Under the pieces are notes generated by a model. The model was given only the letters and a program-made list of their open reading frames with translations. It was not told the DNA's origin and searched no databases. Positions 48,687-57,612 of a stretch of DNA of 64,000 nt are shown piece after piece. The stretch comes from Massilia terrae. Lineage in GTDB: Bacteria > Pseudomonadota > Gammaproteobacteria > Burkholderiales > Burkholderiaceae_D. How positions within the stretch are numbered: position 1 is the first letter of the stretch; every line of letters starts with the position of its first letter. Made by a program: the position numbers and the translations under genes. The stretch lies in the NCBI RefSeq assembly GCF_024753145.1, contig NZ_JANUGU010000001.1, positions 558,001 through 622,000 on the forward strand, given 5' to 3'.

Positions 48687-48714
48687 CGTCGTCCCGGCCT
48701 GCGCCGGGACGACG
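48687..48714. terminator. Perfect 12-bp inverted repeat, minus-strand intrinsic terminator
   Basis: CGTCGTCCCGGC, 4 nt, GCCGGGACGACG, preceded on the plus strand by six As. Read on the minus strand, the hairpin is followed by TTTTTT. It therefore terminates the glycine-zipper gene and also stands after the thioesterase gene. Its CGTCGT..ACGACG ends recur in the palindrome family. Confidence 0.75.
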
Positions 48715-48732
48715 GGGTAGCTTTCAGACGAC

Positions 48733-49002
48733 TTATTTCGACGGCGGCACCTGCTTGGCGTTGGCATCCGCCTGCTGCTGTTGTTGTTGCTGGGCCTTTT
48801 GCTGCGCTTCCTGCTCGCGCTGCTTTTTCTTGGACATGTGATGGCCGACCACGCAGCCGACAGCCGCACCGGCCAGCGCGTGGTGTTTGGCCACGTGGCC
48901 GGCGACTCCGCCGACAATGGCGCCTTTTACGCAGCCGGCGTTGGCGGCGCCGGCGCTGCCCAGCGACAGGGCAATGAACAGGGCAATGAATCTGTTTTTC
49001 AT
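48733..49002 (-). CDS. Small secreted glycine-zipper protein
   Basis: 89 residues. A signal peptide (MKNRFIALFIALSLGSAGAANA) precedes a Gly-zipper helix (GAIVGGVAGHVAKHHALAGAAVGCVVGHHM) of the 2TM-domain family. The C-terminal tail is a run of Gln and Ala. Such proteins are periplasmic or outer membrane associated; the role is not known. Two Cys in the mature part are unusual. It has a strong terminator after it and shares its promoter region with the TonB-dependent receptor gene. Confidence 0.75.
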   Translation of the reverse strand: MKNRFIALFIALSLGSAGAANAGCVKGAIVGGVAGHVAKHHALAGAAVGCVVGHHMSKKKQREQEAQQKAQQQQQQQADANAKQVPPSK

Positions 49003-49070
49003 CGTAACCTCGCAGTGGATTGGAACCGGAGCTGATTATAGGCCCGTTAGCGTTCGAGCCTGGCACAATC

Positions 49071-49104
49071 AATAATTGTCCTGAACGCAACAATCATTTA
49101 AGCT
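49071..49104 (+). promoter_or_regulatory. Promoter-like sequence with inverted repeat before the TonB-dependent receptor
   Basis: AATAATTGT and ACAATCATT form 9-bp arms with one mismatch (49071-49098). TTGTCC (49076-49081) and TAAGCT (49099-49104) are separated by 17 bp and resemble a sigma-70 promoter; the repeat covers it. No clear Fur box match is seen. Confidence 0.35.
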
Positions 49105-49133
49105 CAGCATCTCACCCAGTTCAGGTTCAAGAG

Positions 49134-51329
49134 ATGTTTTCCCAGCCCTTCCGATGTGGCGCCGCCGCGCTCCTGATTTTCCCGTCCCTTGTGTTGGCCC
49201 AGACGGCGCCCGCTTCCGTGAAAGCGGCCAAGCCGGCGGACAAGACCAAAGACACCAGCACCGCGCAGATCCAGACCATCGAAGTCAAGGGCTCGGCCGC
49301 GCATTACGATCCGCGCCGCGACGATACGGCCAGCAAAACGGTGCTGAACCGCGACGAGATCACCAAATACGGCGACGATAACGTTTTCGACGTGCTGAAA
49401 CGTGCGCCCGGCGTGACGGTGACCGGCAATGTGCTGCGCATGCGCGGCCTTGGCGCCGGCTACACGCAAATCCTGGTCAACGGCGACCGTCCGCCGCCCG
49501 GTTTCTCGCTGGACGCGCTGACGCCCGACCAGATCGAGCGCATCGAAATCATCCGCTCCGCCAGCGCCGAATATTCGATGCAGGCGATTGCAGGCACCAT
49601 CAATATCATCCTGCGCAAGGTGGTGGCAAAGCCGCAGCGCGATGTGCGGCTCAGTTACAACCATTCCTCGCAAAACCGCAATACGTCGGTGAACGGCACC
49701 TGGGCCAATAAGGTGGACCAGCTGTCTTATTTTTTGAACGCCGCCGCCTGGCGCGGCACTAACGACTATGCCAGCCATAGCGACGAGGAGTTCTATCTTC
49801 CTTCGGGCCAGATTAGCCAGTCGCGCGAGACGGCCAATAATGGCGGCGGCGCCTGGAAAGGCATGGTCTTGCTTCCGCGTGTGCTCTACAAATTCGATAA
49901 CGGCGACGAATTGAATTTGAACGGATCTGCGCAGGCGAGCAGCAACGAATCTGCGTACCGGTGGGTGCACACTGCCCAATTCGGCGCCTGGCCCCGGCCC
50001 GACTATGCCGAGGGGCAGGGCGGTACGCCGGCCAAACAGCGTGTGCTCAAGGGCGATGTGAATTACGTCTCGAAAATCGGCGGCGGCAAACTGGACCTGA
50101 CGATGTCGGCCGAACGCAGCCGCTTTACCAGCGATTCGGACAACGTGATGTACACGGCCGCGCGCGCATCGCGCCTGGAGCGCAATTGGGATACGACCAC
50201 CCTCGCCAGCCGCGCGTCGATGCGCGGAAAATTCACGCGTTCGCTATTTGACGATCATTCGCTCGCCACCGGCTTTGACGCCAGCAGGCAGAAAGACGAC
50301 CAGGCGCGCGACCGCCACGAGCAAACGGACGCGGCGCCGGTGACGGAAACAATCGAGCGTTTCGAGCCGCGGATCGATCGTTTCGCCGCATTCATCCAGG
50401 ACGAATGGAACCTCCGCCAGAATATCTCGGCCTATGTCGGCGCGCGCTGGGAAGGCGTGCAGACGGAAAGCAGCGGCACCAATGCCGATGGCGGCATCAG
50501 CTCGCGCAATCATGTATTGAGCCCGGTGGCGCAATTCCTCTATAAATTCCCGGACAAAAGTGGACGCCAGCTGCGCCTCGCGCTCACGCGCACTTACAAG
50601 GCGCCGACTCTGGACCAGCTGACCTCACGCCGCTACGAAGCGACCTTGAATACCCGATTCAGCCCGGATTCGAGCGGCAATCCGAACCTGAAGCCGGAGC
50701 TGGCCACCGGCATCGACGCGGGCTATGAACAGTTCTGGGAACAGGGCGGCATGGTCGCCATCAGCGTGACGCGCCGTGCGATAACCGACTACATCCGCAC
50801 CGCGCTGGTCGTGGATCCAAATGGACGCTGGCTGAACCAGCCGCTCAACGACGGCGACGCGCTGGTGCATACGCTCGAAGCCGAAGTGAAAATGCCGCTC
50901 AAGTCGCTTATTCCGTCCGCGACCGGCGTCGACATGCGCGCGAGCGCGAGCCGCAACTGGTCGGAGGTGTCGACCGTGCCGGGGCCGAATAACCGGCTGG
51001 ACGCACAGATGCCGCTGTCGGCCAATGTCGGCCTCGATTACAAGAGCGGGGATTTCGGTCTTGGCGCGACGCTCGTGTTCCAGAAGGGGAGCTGGGTGCA
51101 GGTGTCGGAAGCACAAAGCCAGCGCCAATTGACCCGCCGCGACCTGGATGCATACGCGTTGTGGAAGCTGGACCCGCGTTATCAGTTGCGCGTGTCGGTC
51201 GCGAATATCCTTGGTACGCCAGGCAGTTGGTATGAACGCTTGTACGCTGACGCTTCCGGCATATCGCGGCAGGCGCACGTCATGCCGGGGGCAATCCGGA
51301 CCGGGGTGAATCTGGAAGCGAAATTCTGA
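49134..51329 (+). CDS. TonB-dependent outer-membrane receptor
   Basis: 731 residues. A signal peptide (FRCGAAALLIFPSLVLAQ) is followed by a TonB-box-like IQTIEVKG and the plug domain (DNVFDVLKRAPGVTVTGNVLRMRGLGAGYTQILVNGDRPPPGFSLDALTPDQIERIEIIRSASAEYSMQAIAGTINIIL). The beta-barrel half ends with a typical aromatic C terminus (GVNLEAKF). It would import a siderophore, vitamin or other large ligand, which the sequence does not show. The start at 49134 was chosen by signal peptide position. No Fur site was recognised in the 131-nt promoter region. Confidence 0.9.
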   Translation: MFSQPFRCGAAALLIFPSLVLAQTAPASVKAAKPADKTKDTSTAQIQTIEVKGSAAHYDPRRDDTASKTVLNRDEITKYGDDNVFDVLKRAPGVTVTGNVLRMRGLGAGYTQILVNGDRPPPGFSLDALTPDQIERIEIIRSASAEYSMQAIAGTINIILRKVVAKPQRDVRLSYNHSSQNRNTSVNGTWANKVDQLSYFLNAAAWRGTNDYASHSDEEFYLPSGQISQSRETANNGGGAWKGMVLLPRVLYKFDNGDELNLNGSAQASSNESAYRWVHTAQFGAWPRPDYAEGQGGTPAKQRVLKGDVNYVSKIGGGKLDLTMSAERSRFTSDSDNVMYTAARASRLERNWDTTTLASRASMRGKFTRSLFDDHSLATGFDASRQKDDQARDRHEQTDAAPVTETIERFEPRIDRFAAFIQDEWNLRQNISAYVGARWEGVQTESSGTNADGGISSRNHVLSPVAQFLYKFPDKSGRQLRLALTRTYKAPTLDQLTSRRYEATLNTRFSPDSSGNPNLKPELATGIDAGYEQFWEQGGMVAISVTRRAITDYIRTALVVDPNGRWLNQPLNDGDALVHTLEAEVKMPLKSLIPSATGVDMRASASRNWSEVSTVPGPNNRLDAQMPLSANVGLDYKSGDFGLGATLVFQKGSWVQVSEAQSQRQLTRRDLDAYALWKLDPRYQLRVSVANILGTPGSWYERLYADASGISRQAHVMPGAIRTGVNLEAKF

Positions 51330-51354
51330 AGAATCGCCCCAGTGTCACGAAGAA

Positions 51355-51466
51355 AGAACGTCGTCCTCGCGAAAGCGGGGATCTCATTTCTCATGCGTAG
51401 CCGCTGCGTTCGATAGAGCGATTGCGCTTGCAAAATGGGTTCCCGCCTCCGGGACAACGACGTTCT
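51355..51466. repeat. Composite intergenic repeat
   Basis: AGAACGTCGT (51355-51364) and ACGACGTTCT (51457-51466) are perfect inverted arms about 92 nt apart. Between them are TCGCGAAAGCGGGG and ATGGGTTCCCGCCTCCGGGA, fragments of the same palindrome family. It lies between the convergent TonB-dependent receptor and OYE genes, in 145 nt of non-coding DNA. Confidence 0.5.
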
Positions 51467-51474
51467 CTTGACTA

Positions 51475-52575
51475 TTACGCCGCCTGGTCGAGCGCCGGAT
51501 AATCGATATAACCCACCGGCCCCGGCGAATAAAAGGTCTGCGGATTCGGCACATTCAGCCGCGCATTGAACTTGAGCCGCTGCACCAGGTCCGGATTGGC
51601 GATGAACAGCCGTCCGAACGCCACCGCATCCGCATGCCCCGATTCGACCGCCTCGATCGCCATGTCGCGGGTGTAGCCGTTATTGGCGATATACGCGCCC
51701 TTGAAGGCCTTGCGCGCCCAGGCGAAATCAAAGCCCGGCAGATCGCGTGCGCCGCCGGTGGCGCCTTCGACGAAATGGATGAAGGCGATGCCGCGCTTGT
51801 TCAGTTCCTCGACCAGGTAGCCGAAGACCGCCTGCGGATTGCTGTCCGTGATGTCGTTCGACGGCGTAACCGGCGACAGGCGTATGCCGACCCGGCCCGC
51901 GCCGATTTCGGCCGCCACCGCATCCACCACCTCCAGCGCAAAGCGCGCACGGTTTTCCACCGAGCCGCCATATTCGTCGGTCCGCCGGTTGGCGCCATCG
52001 CGCATGAACTGGTCGATCAGGTAGCCATTCGCGCCGTGGATCTCGACACCGTCAAATCCGGCGCGAATCGCGTTGGCCGCGCCGCGGCGGTATTCGTCCA
52101 CCACCTGCTTGATATCGGCCAGCGACAGCTCGCGCGGTTCCGGTGCTTCCACCTTGCCGCTGCGCGTGTACGCGACGATGTTCGGCTTGATCGCCGACGG
52201 GCCGATCGGCTGCGCACCGCCCGTCAGTTCCGGGTGCGTGATCCGGCCAACGTGCCAGATCTGCGCCACGATTTTCGAACCGGCCTCGTGCACAGCTTGC
52301 GTGATCGGCTTCCAGCCTTCCACCTGGGCATCGGAATAGATGCCGGGCGTTGCCATGTAGCCCTTGCCGATCGGCGAGACCTGGGTGCCTTCGCTGATGA
52401 TCAGGCCGGCGTTGCTGCGCTGGCGATAGTATTCGATGTTCATCGGGCTGCCCGGGATGTCGCCGGCCGCTTCGTCGGCGCGGCTGCGGGTCAGCGGGGC
52501 CATCACGATGCGGTTGGCGATCTCGATGTCGCCGATGCGGGTCGGTTGAAACAGCTTGCTTGCGTCAGTCGTCAT
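51475..52575 (-). CDS. nemA: Old yellow enzyme family alkene reductase (NemA type)
   Basis: 366 residues. FMN-dependent OYE fold: LFQPTRIGDIEIANRIVMAPLTRSRADE, SEGTQVSPIGKGY, QIWHVGRITHP, GFDGVEIHGANGYLIDQFMRDGANRRTDEYGG (the catalytic H-G-A-N-G-Y). It reduces alpha,beta-unsaturated carbonyls, N-ethylmaleimide and nitro compounds with NAD(P)H. It is divergent from a LysR-family regulator; the arrangement suggests autoregulated control by an electrophile or similar effector. The electron acceptor in vivo is unknown. Confidence 0.93.
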   Translation of the reverse strand: MTTDASKLFQPTRIGDIEIANRIVMAPLTRSRADEAAGDIPGSPMNIEYYRQRSNAGLIISEGTQVSPIGKGYMATPGIYSDAQVEGWKPITQAVHEAGSKIVAQIWHVGRITHPELTGGAQPIGPSAIKPNIVAYTRSGKVEAPEPRELSLADIKQVVDEYRRGAANAIRAGFDGVEIHGANGYLIDQFMRDGANRRTDEYGGSVENRARFALEVVDAVAAEIGAGRVGIRLSPVTPSNDITDSNPQAVFGYLVEELNKRGIAFIHFVEGATGGARDLPGFDFAWARKAFKGAYIANNGYTRDMAIEAVESGHADAVAFGRLFIANPDLVQRLKFNARLNVPNPQTFYSPGPVGYIDYPALDQAA

Positions 52576-52711
52576 TTTTTTCCGTCCATTTCTCGTATCG
52601 AATTCGGTGCGGGTTCCCGGCAGCCGGGCTCGCCCATCATCAAATTATGGCTATTCCGTCCGTTCTTAAAGAGGGGTGTTCAGCGATATAATTTATTCCA
52701 AGGAGGAATGA

Positions 52712-53647
52712 ATGGATCGCTTACGGATGATGGAAACCTTCGTGCGCGTGGTCGAGACCGGCAGTTTCTCGGCCGTCGCGCGCGAAACACTGACGACGCA
52801 GTCCGCGATCAGCAAGCGGATGCAGGCGCTGGAGGCCTATCTGGGCGCCAAGCTGCTGGTGCGCTCCACCCGCAGCCATTCGCTGACCGAAGCCGGCCGC
52901 CTGTACTACGAGCGCTGCCGGCAGATCCTGGATACGCTGGAAGAGGCGCGGGTCGAGGTCCATTCCACGGAACACGAGATTTCCGGCACGCTGAAGGTCG
53001 CCGCGCCGGTCTCTTTCGGCCGCCATCACATCGTGCCGCGCCTGGCCGGCTTTTACGAACGCTATCCGCGCATCAAGGTCGAACTGCAACTGGACGACAG
53101 CTTTGTCGATCTGGTGGCTTCCGGCGCCGACCTGGCCTTTCGTGTAGGCGAGTTGCGCGACAGCCGCCTGATCGCGCGCCGCATCGGCACCGCGCACCGT
53201 GCCGTGCTGGCTTCGCCGGCCTACCTTGAAAAATTCGGCGAACCGACGCATCCGCTCGAATTGCTGAAACATCGCTGTCTGGTCTACACCGGCCTCGTCA
53301 GCATCAATGAATGGACTTTTCGGCAGGATGACGGCGAAGACATCGTGGTGCGGGTCGACGGCAATTTCCGCTCGAACAGCTCCGAGGCGATCCGCCAGGC
53401 GGTGGTGGACGGCCTGGGCATCAGCTATTCCTTGGCGTGGATCTACGGCGACGACCTGCGCGCCGGCCGGCTCAAGCGCATCCTGACCCGCTACCGCCTG
53501 CCCACGCTGCCGCTGAACGTGGTGTTCCAGCCGGCACGGCGGCCATCGCTGAAGGTCCAGCATTTCGTGAATTATTTTGAGGAAGCGTTCAGCCAAGACC
53601 CGGACATCGCGGAGATGCTCACGCCAGCTGCCCGGATCAGCGGGTAA
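52712..53647 (+). CDS. LysR-family transcriptional regulator
   Basis: 311 residues. The N-terminal winged helix-turn-helix is MDRLRMMETFVRVVETGSFSAVARETLTTQSAISKRMQALEAYLGAKLLVRSTRSH (1-56), followed by a LysR substrate-binding domain of the CrgA-like subgroup (GTLKVAAPVSFGRHHIVPRLAGF). A strong AAGGAGG lies just before the ATG. It is divergent from the OYE gene across 136 nt and probably controls it. The effector is unknown. It converges with the PAS-LuxR gene with an 11-nt overlap. Confidence 0.9.
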   Translation: MDRLRMMETFVRVVETGSFSAVARETLTTQSAISKRMQALEAYLGAKLLVRSTRSHSLTEAGRLYYERCRQILDTLEEARVEVHSTEHEISGTLKVAAPVSFGRHHIVPRLAGFYERYPRIKVELQLDDSFVDLVASGADLAFRVGELRDSRLIARRIGTAHRAVLASPAYLEKFGEPTHPLELLKHRCLVYTGLVSINEWTFRQDDGEDIVVRVDGNFRSNSSEAIRQAVVDGLGISYSLAWIYGDDLRAGRLKRILTRYRLPTLPLNVVFQPARRPSLKVQHFVNYFEEAFSQDPDIAEMLTPAARISG

Positions 53648-54197
53648 CGCCCACCAGCTTGTGCACCAGCTCGGATGAAGTGGCGGCCGAGAACTTGCGC
53701 ATCAGCTTGGCACGATGCATTTCGACCGTGCGCGGCGACAGGTCGGTCTCGCGAGCGATCAGCTTGCTGGTCTTGCCTTCGACCAGCAGCGCGGCGATCT
53801 CACGCTCGCGCGGCGTCAGCTCGGCCGTTACCGGGCGCTTCTCGCTGACATCCTCGAAGGTCCACACGCCCGCGCCCAGCGGCTCGGCCGGGTCCAGCGC
53901 ACGGCCCGTCACGTGGCACCAGAACAGCTCGCCGCTGCCGCGGCGCATGATGCGTTCGTCCGAGTAGCGGCCCTTCGCGTTCATGATCGGAATGATGCGG
54001 TCGCCGGTGCGCAGGAACTCGTCCATGGTGGGGTAGAGCACCGAGAACGACTGCCCGTCGAGCTCCGGTTTCCGGTAGCCGAACATCGAGGCCAGCGCGT
54101 GGTTGCACGACTGGATCACACGGTTCACGGAGATGCACATGCCGACCGGGGCATGCTGGAAAATCATCTCATAATCAATGGCGTATGATGCGTTCAT
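53637..54197 (-). CDS. PAS-LuxR type transcriptional regulator
   Basis: 186 residues. A PAS domain (IFQHAPVGMCISVNRVIQSCNHALASMFGYRKPELDGQSFSVLYP, about 12-56) is followed by a LuxR/GerE helix-turn-helix (LTPREREIAALLVEGKTSKLIARETDLSPRTVEMHRAKLMRKF, about 126-168). There is no receiver or AHL domain. Similar PAS-LuxR proteins respond to small molecules or redox. It is unrelated to the AHL receptor in this window. Its divergent neighbour is the scoAB operon, 138 nt away, so it may be the regulator of that operon. That is position only. Confidence 0.85.
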   Translation of the reverse strand: MNASYAIDYEMIFQHAPVGMCISVNRVIQSCNHALASMFGYRKPELDGQSFSVLYPTMDEFLRTGDRIIPIMNAKGRYSDERIMRRGSGELFWCHVTGRALDPAEPLGAGVWTFEDVSEKRPVTAELTPREREIAALLVEGKTSKLIARETDLSPRTVEMHRAKLMRKFSAATSSELVHKLVGVTR

Positions 54198-54335
54198 CTG
54201 ATGTAAATCGCGTGTCCCCAGGGTTGTCGATGACCGGTATTTCTACGGTATTGTGCTTTGACCGGGCGTATTTTATGCTCAGATTTTACTCTGCGGTTAG
54301 CAAGAGCGTGCTGCTCAACTATTAAAGGGACGGGT

Positions 54336-55034
54336 ATGAATAAAGTTTATCCTGACGCGGCATCGGCGCTCGCCGGTGTCGTGCAAGACGGCCAGACCAT
54401 CGCCGTCGGCGGCTTCGGCCTGTGCGGCATTCCGGAGGCGCTGATCGAGGCGCTGCGCGATTCGGGCGTCAAGGGCCTGACTGCCATCTCCAACAATGCC
54501 GGCGTCGACGGCTTCGGCCTTGGCCAACTGCTCGAAACGCGCCAGATCAAAAAGATGATTTCGTCCTATGTGGGCGAGAACAAGGAATTCGCGCGCCAGT
54601 TCCTGGCGGGCGAACTCGAACTCGAATTCACTCCGCAGGGCACGCTGGCGGAAAAGCTGCGCGCCGGCGGCGCCGGCATTCCGGCCTTCTTCACCAAGAC
54701 CGGCTACGGCACCATCGTCGCCGAGGGCAAGGAAACCCGCGAATTTGACGGCGAAATGTATGTGATGGAGCGCTCGCTGCTGCCGGACGTATCGCTGGTC
54801 AAGGCCTATATGGCCGACAAGGCGGGCAACCTGGTGTTCCGCAAGACCGCGCGCAATTTCAACCCGAACGTCGCCACCGCAGGCAAGGTCTGCATCGTGG
54901 AAGTCGAAAAGCTGGTCGAGATCGGCGAGATCGATCCGGACCAGGTGCACACCCCGAGCATCTTCGTGCACCGCATCGTTCACAACCCGAACCCGGAAAA
55001 GCGCATCGAGCAGCGCACCGTGCGTTCCAACTGA
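54336..55034 (+). CDS. scoA: 3-oxoacid CoA-transferase subunit A
   Basis: 232 residues: DGQTIAVGGFGLCGIPEALIEALRDSGVKGLTAISNNAGVDGFGLGQLLETRQIKKMISSYVGENKEF. The G-G-F-G-x-C-G-x-P segment is the CoA-transferase family I alpha signature. The ATG at 54336 is preceded by AAAGGGACGGGT. It pairs with subunit B, 21 nt downstream, to activate acetoacetate with succinyl-CoA, so the cell can use ketone-type compounds or polyhydroxybutyrate products. Other family I enzymes have different acceptors. Confidence 0.94.
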   Translation: MNKVYPDAASALAGVVQDGQTIAVGGFGLCGIPEALIEALRDSGVKGLTAISNNAGVDGFGLGQLLETRQIKKMISSYVGENKEFARQFLAGELELEFTPQGTLAEKLRAGGAGIPAFFTKTGYGTIVAEGKETREFDGEMYVMERSLLPDVSLVKAYMADKAGNLVFRKTARNFNPNVATAGKVCIVEVEKLVEIGEIDPDQVHTPSIFVHRIVHNPNPEKRIEQRTVRSN

Positions 55035-55055
55035 CACCAGCTTTCGGAGAAAAAC

Positions 55056-55706
55056 ATGGCATGGACTCGTGATCAAATGGCCGCGCGCGCGGCCCAGGAA
55101 TTGCAGGACGGTTTCTACGTCAACCTCGGCATCGGCTTGCCGACCCTGGTGGCTAACTACGTCCCGCCTGGTATTGAAGTGTTCCTGCAGTCCGAAAACG
55201 GCCTGCTTGGCATCGGCCCGTTCCCGACCGACGCCGAAATCGACGCCGACCTGATCAACGCCGGCAAGCAGACTGTGACCGCGCTGCCGGGCGCTGCCTA
55301 CTTCAGCTCGGCCGATTCCTTCGGCATGATCCGCGGCGGCAAGATCAACCTGGCGATCCTTGGCGCCATGCAGGTGTCCCAGCAGGGCGACCTGGCCAAC
55401 TGGATGATTCCGGGCAAGATGGTCAAGGGCATGGGTGGCGCGATGGACCTGGTGGCCGGCGTCAAGCGCGTGGTCGTGGTGATGGAGCACGTCGCCACCG
55501 CCAAGGATGGCAGCACCAGCCACAAGATCCTCAAGAAGTGCGACCTGCCGCTGACCGGCGTGGGCGTGGTGGATCGCATCATTACCGACCTGTGCGTGAT
55601 CGACATCACCGACACCGGCCCGAAAGTGGTTGAACTGGCGCCGGGTGTGAGCAAGGAAGAAGTCGCCGAAAAGACTGGCTGCGAGCTGGACTTTACGGCT
55701 GTTTGA
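55056..55706 (+). CDS. scoB: 3-oxoacid CoA-transferase subunit B
   Basis: 216 residues. The catalytic Glu motif is [12 protein letters not shown] (about 45-56), which forms the gamma-glutamyl-CoA intermediate. [25 protein letters not shown] precedes it and [19 protein letters not shown] follows. Length and motifs fit ScoB/OXCT subunit B. It is the second gene of the scoAB operon. A T-tailed hairpin ends the transcript 36 nt later. Confidence 0.95.
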   Translation: MAWTRDQMAARAAQELQDGFYVNLGIGLPTLVANYVPPGIEVFLQSENGLLGIGPFPTDAEIDADLINAGKQTVTALPGAAYFSSADSFGMIRGGKINLAILGAMQVSQQGDLANWMIPGKMVKGMGGAMDLVAGVKRVVVVMEHVATAKDGSTSHKILKKCDLPLTGVGVVDRIITDLCVIDITDTGPKVVELAPGVSKEEVAEKTGCELDFTAV

Positions 55707-55741
55707 GCGACGAGAGCGGGCTCGGCCCGCCGCCGAAAGCA

Positions 55742-55774
55742 AAAACGCGCTGGCATTTTCCGCCTGCGCGTTTT
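55742..55774 (+). terminator. Intrinsic terminator after scoB
   Basis: AAAACGCGC, a 15-nt loop, GCGCGTTTT and then TCTTATTTG. The 9-bp stem has a T-rich tail on the plus strand. It lies in the gap to the convergent M56 peptidase gene. Confidence 0.7.
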
Positions 55775-55808
55775 CTTATTTGACTGACTGTCTCCGTTTT
55801 TTTAAGGT

Positions 55809-57086
55809 CTAGTTCAGCAGCCACTGGTAGGCCACCGGGACCCACATCTGGACTGCTTGGCCGTGGCTGGTCGCCGGCACGAAGCGGCATTGGGCGATCG
55901 CGTCGCGCGCCGAGGCATCCAGGCTGGGATACCCGCTCGAGCGTGTCACCTTTGCTTGCTCCACCTTCCCATTGGCGCCGACCAGGAACATGAGCGTCAC
56001 GGTGCCTTCATGGCCGGCCTGCAGGTCCGCCTTCGGGTACATCGGCTTGGTGCAGGTGCTGAAATCGACGATGGGGCGCTGAGTCGCGGCCACCGGCAAA
56101 CGGATCGGCGCCGGTGCGTTGTTCGCATACGCGGCGGCGCACAGCATCGCGATGCCCAGCAGCGGGACCAGCGAGGTCCAGCCGGCCGATGGCGTGTCCG
56201 GCCGCAGCAGGCGCCGGACGCGCGCCATCAGGTCGCCGCCGCTGGCCGCCTGCGCGAGCTGCTGGCGCGAGCCGAACTGGCGTTTTTCGAGTTCCGACAG
56301 GGCGCGCGCGAGGCGTTTCGGGTCGCCCAGTTGACGCGCCGCGATGTCGTCGGCGATCTGTTCGCGCTCGGCGCGGATACGGCCCGAGATCCACCACACG
56401 GCGGGGTGGTAGAACAGGATGGTCTCGACCAGGTTCTGTGCAAGGTTTACCAGGTAGTCGTGGCGCCTGATGTGCGCGATCTCGTGCGCGAGCAGGGCTT
56501 CGAGCAGCTCCGCCGGCATGCCGGAAACCAGCGATGCGGGCACCAGCACGACGGGGTGCCACCAGCCGGCGGTGACTGGGCTGGCCAGCGCTTCGACGAT
56601 GCGAAGGCGCACAGGGCGCGCGATGCCCGCGTGCGCCGCCAGCTGGGTCAGGCGCGCCTGCCACGCGTGGCTGGTGCTGGTGCTCCGCGCGGACCGGTTG
56701 ATCCACGCGAGGCCAAGCGCCATTCTCAGCGCGAGCGCCAGCACGCACGCTGCCCAGGCGGCGACCAGCATGGCCATGTTAGCCTGCAGCCAAGCCAGCA
56801 TGTCGGCCCCGGTGGCGATATTCGCCAGACCGGCCACGTGTGCCGCGCCGGCCCGCGCGAAGGCGCCTGCCGCGGGCGTAACGAGGCGCTTCACCAGGCC
56901 CGACGCGGGCCACAGCAGGCATACCATCAAACCGCTGCACGCGGCCAGGTAGCGCAGCTGCGGCCTCGCACCGCGCAAGGCCGTGAGCCCGAGGGCGACC
57001 ATGCAGCCCACCAGCGCACCCTGCCACACAAAATCGAGGAGAGTCCAGCCTATAGCCACCAACAGCTCGTTCATGGCCGGGCTCAT
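55809..57086 (-). CDS. BlaR1-type M56 sensor metallopeptidase fused to a TonB C-terminal domain
   Basis: 425 residues. Several membrane segments at the N terminus (WTLLDFVWQGALVGCMVALGLTALRG and later AWLQANMAMLVAAWAACVLALALRM) precede the M56 zinc site EALLAHEIAHIRRHDYLVNLAQNLVETILFYHPAVWWI (H-E-I-A-H, then E). In place of a penicillin-binding sensor domain, the C-terminal 90 residues are a TonB-C domain (KADLQAGHEGTVTLMFLVGANGKVEQAKVTRSSGYPSLDASARDAIAQCRFVPA). It overlaps the BlaI gene by 4 nt. The pair should be a repressor and its protease; the signal is unknown. Confidence 0.88.
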   Translation of the reverse strand: MSPAMNELLVAIGWTLLDFVWQGALVGCMVALGLTALRGARPQLRYLAACSGLMVCLLWPASGLVKRLVTPAAGAFARAGAAHVAGLANIATGADMLAWLQANMAMLVAAWAACVLALALRMALGLAWINRSARSTSTSHAWQARLTQLAAHAGIARPVRLRIVEALASPVTAGWWHPVVLVPASLVSGMPAELLEALLAHEIAHIRRHDYLVNLAQNLVETILFYHPAVWWISGRIRAEREQIADDIAARQLGDPKRLARALSELEKRQFGSRQQLAQAASGGDLMARVRRLLRPDTPSAGWTSLVPLLGIAMLCAAAYANNAPAPIRLPVAATQRPIVDFSTCTKPMYPKADLQAGHEGTVTLMFLVGANGKVEQAKVTRSSGYPSLDASARDAIAQCRFVPATSHGQAVQMWVPVAYQWLLN

Positions 57087-57466
57087 TTCTCGTCATCCTT
57101 CAGCAGCTTTTCGATTTCGTCACGCTCCTTCTTCGAGATGCCGGTCTTGAGCGCGGCCAGCACCAGCGCCTTGGCCGAGCCGGCGAATGCACGCTGCATC
57201 AGGTCCTTGAGCAGGTTGGTCTGCAGCGAGTCCTGCGTGTAGACCGGTGCGTACACGTGCGAACGTCCGCTCTCGTCGCGCAGCAGCAGGCCCTTGCCGT
57301 GCATGATCTGCATGAGGCGCAGGACGGTGGCGTAGGTGACGTCCGGACGCTCCTGCTGCATCGCTTCATGCACCTGGCGTACCGTGGCCGAGCCAAGCGG
57401 CCACAGGGTCTGCAGGAGGTCGAGTTCAGCCGGTGTCGGCTTGGGGAGGGCGGGGGATTTGGCCAT
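57083..57466 (-). CDS. BlaI/MecI/CopY-family repressor
   Basis: 127 residues. The winged helix is LPKPTPAELDLLQTLWPLGSATVRQVHEAMQQERPDVTYATVLRLMQIMHGKGLLLRDESGRSHVYAP (about 8-75), followed by a C-terminal dimer helix with basic and acidic residues (KKERDEIEKLLKDDEK). The M56 peptidase gene overlaps its end (4 nt), as in blaI-blaR1 pairs. Derepression would follow proteolysis. Its divergent neighbour is an MacB-like permease; the three 16-bp palindromes between them are the likely operators. Confidence 0.92.
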   Translation of the reverse strand: MAKSPALPKPTPAELDLLQTLWPLGSATVRQVHEAMQQERPDVTYATVLRLMQIMHGKGLLLRDESGRSHVYAPVYTQDSLQTNLLKDLMQRAFAGSAKALVLAALKTGISKKERDEIEKLLKDDEK

Positions 57467-57500
57467 GGCGCAGGGCTCGCAAAATAAGTAAACGCGCGCC

Positions 57501-57530
57501 TAGAGTAGCTTGTCTAGATTTGGATGTCTA
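57501..57530. promoter_or_regulatory. Two overlapping BlaI-type operator candidates
   Basis: TAGAGTAGCTTGTCTA (57501-57516) and TAGATTTGGATGTCTA (57515-57530). Each fits TAGACA-N4-TGTCTA at 10 of 12 defined positions and shares two bases with the other. They lie 35 nt upstream of blaI, where its promoter should be. Confidence 0.55.
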
Positions 57531-57582
57531 GCGCATTTCTTAACAAAATGTGCTTGCCGCAAGCACACCGCCGGGGATAGCA

Positions 57583-57598
57583 TAGACATCATTGTCTA
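57583..57598. promoter_or_regulatory. Perfect 16-bp palindrome before the permease gene
   Basis: TAGACATCATTGTCTA has perfect arms TAGACA and TGTCTA, 15 nt before the permease ATG at 57613. It has the same layout as the two candidates near blaI. A repressor here would block the permease and SIMPL transcript. Confidence 0.6.
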
Positions 57599-57612
57599 CT
57601 TTGGGGCGATGT

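Noticed and set aside
49071..49098. Fur box before the TonB-dependent receptor
   Set aside because: The inverted repeat does not match the GATAATGATAATCATTATC pattern well enough to call.
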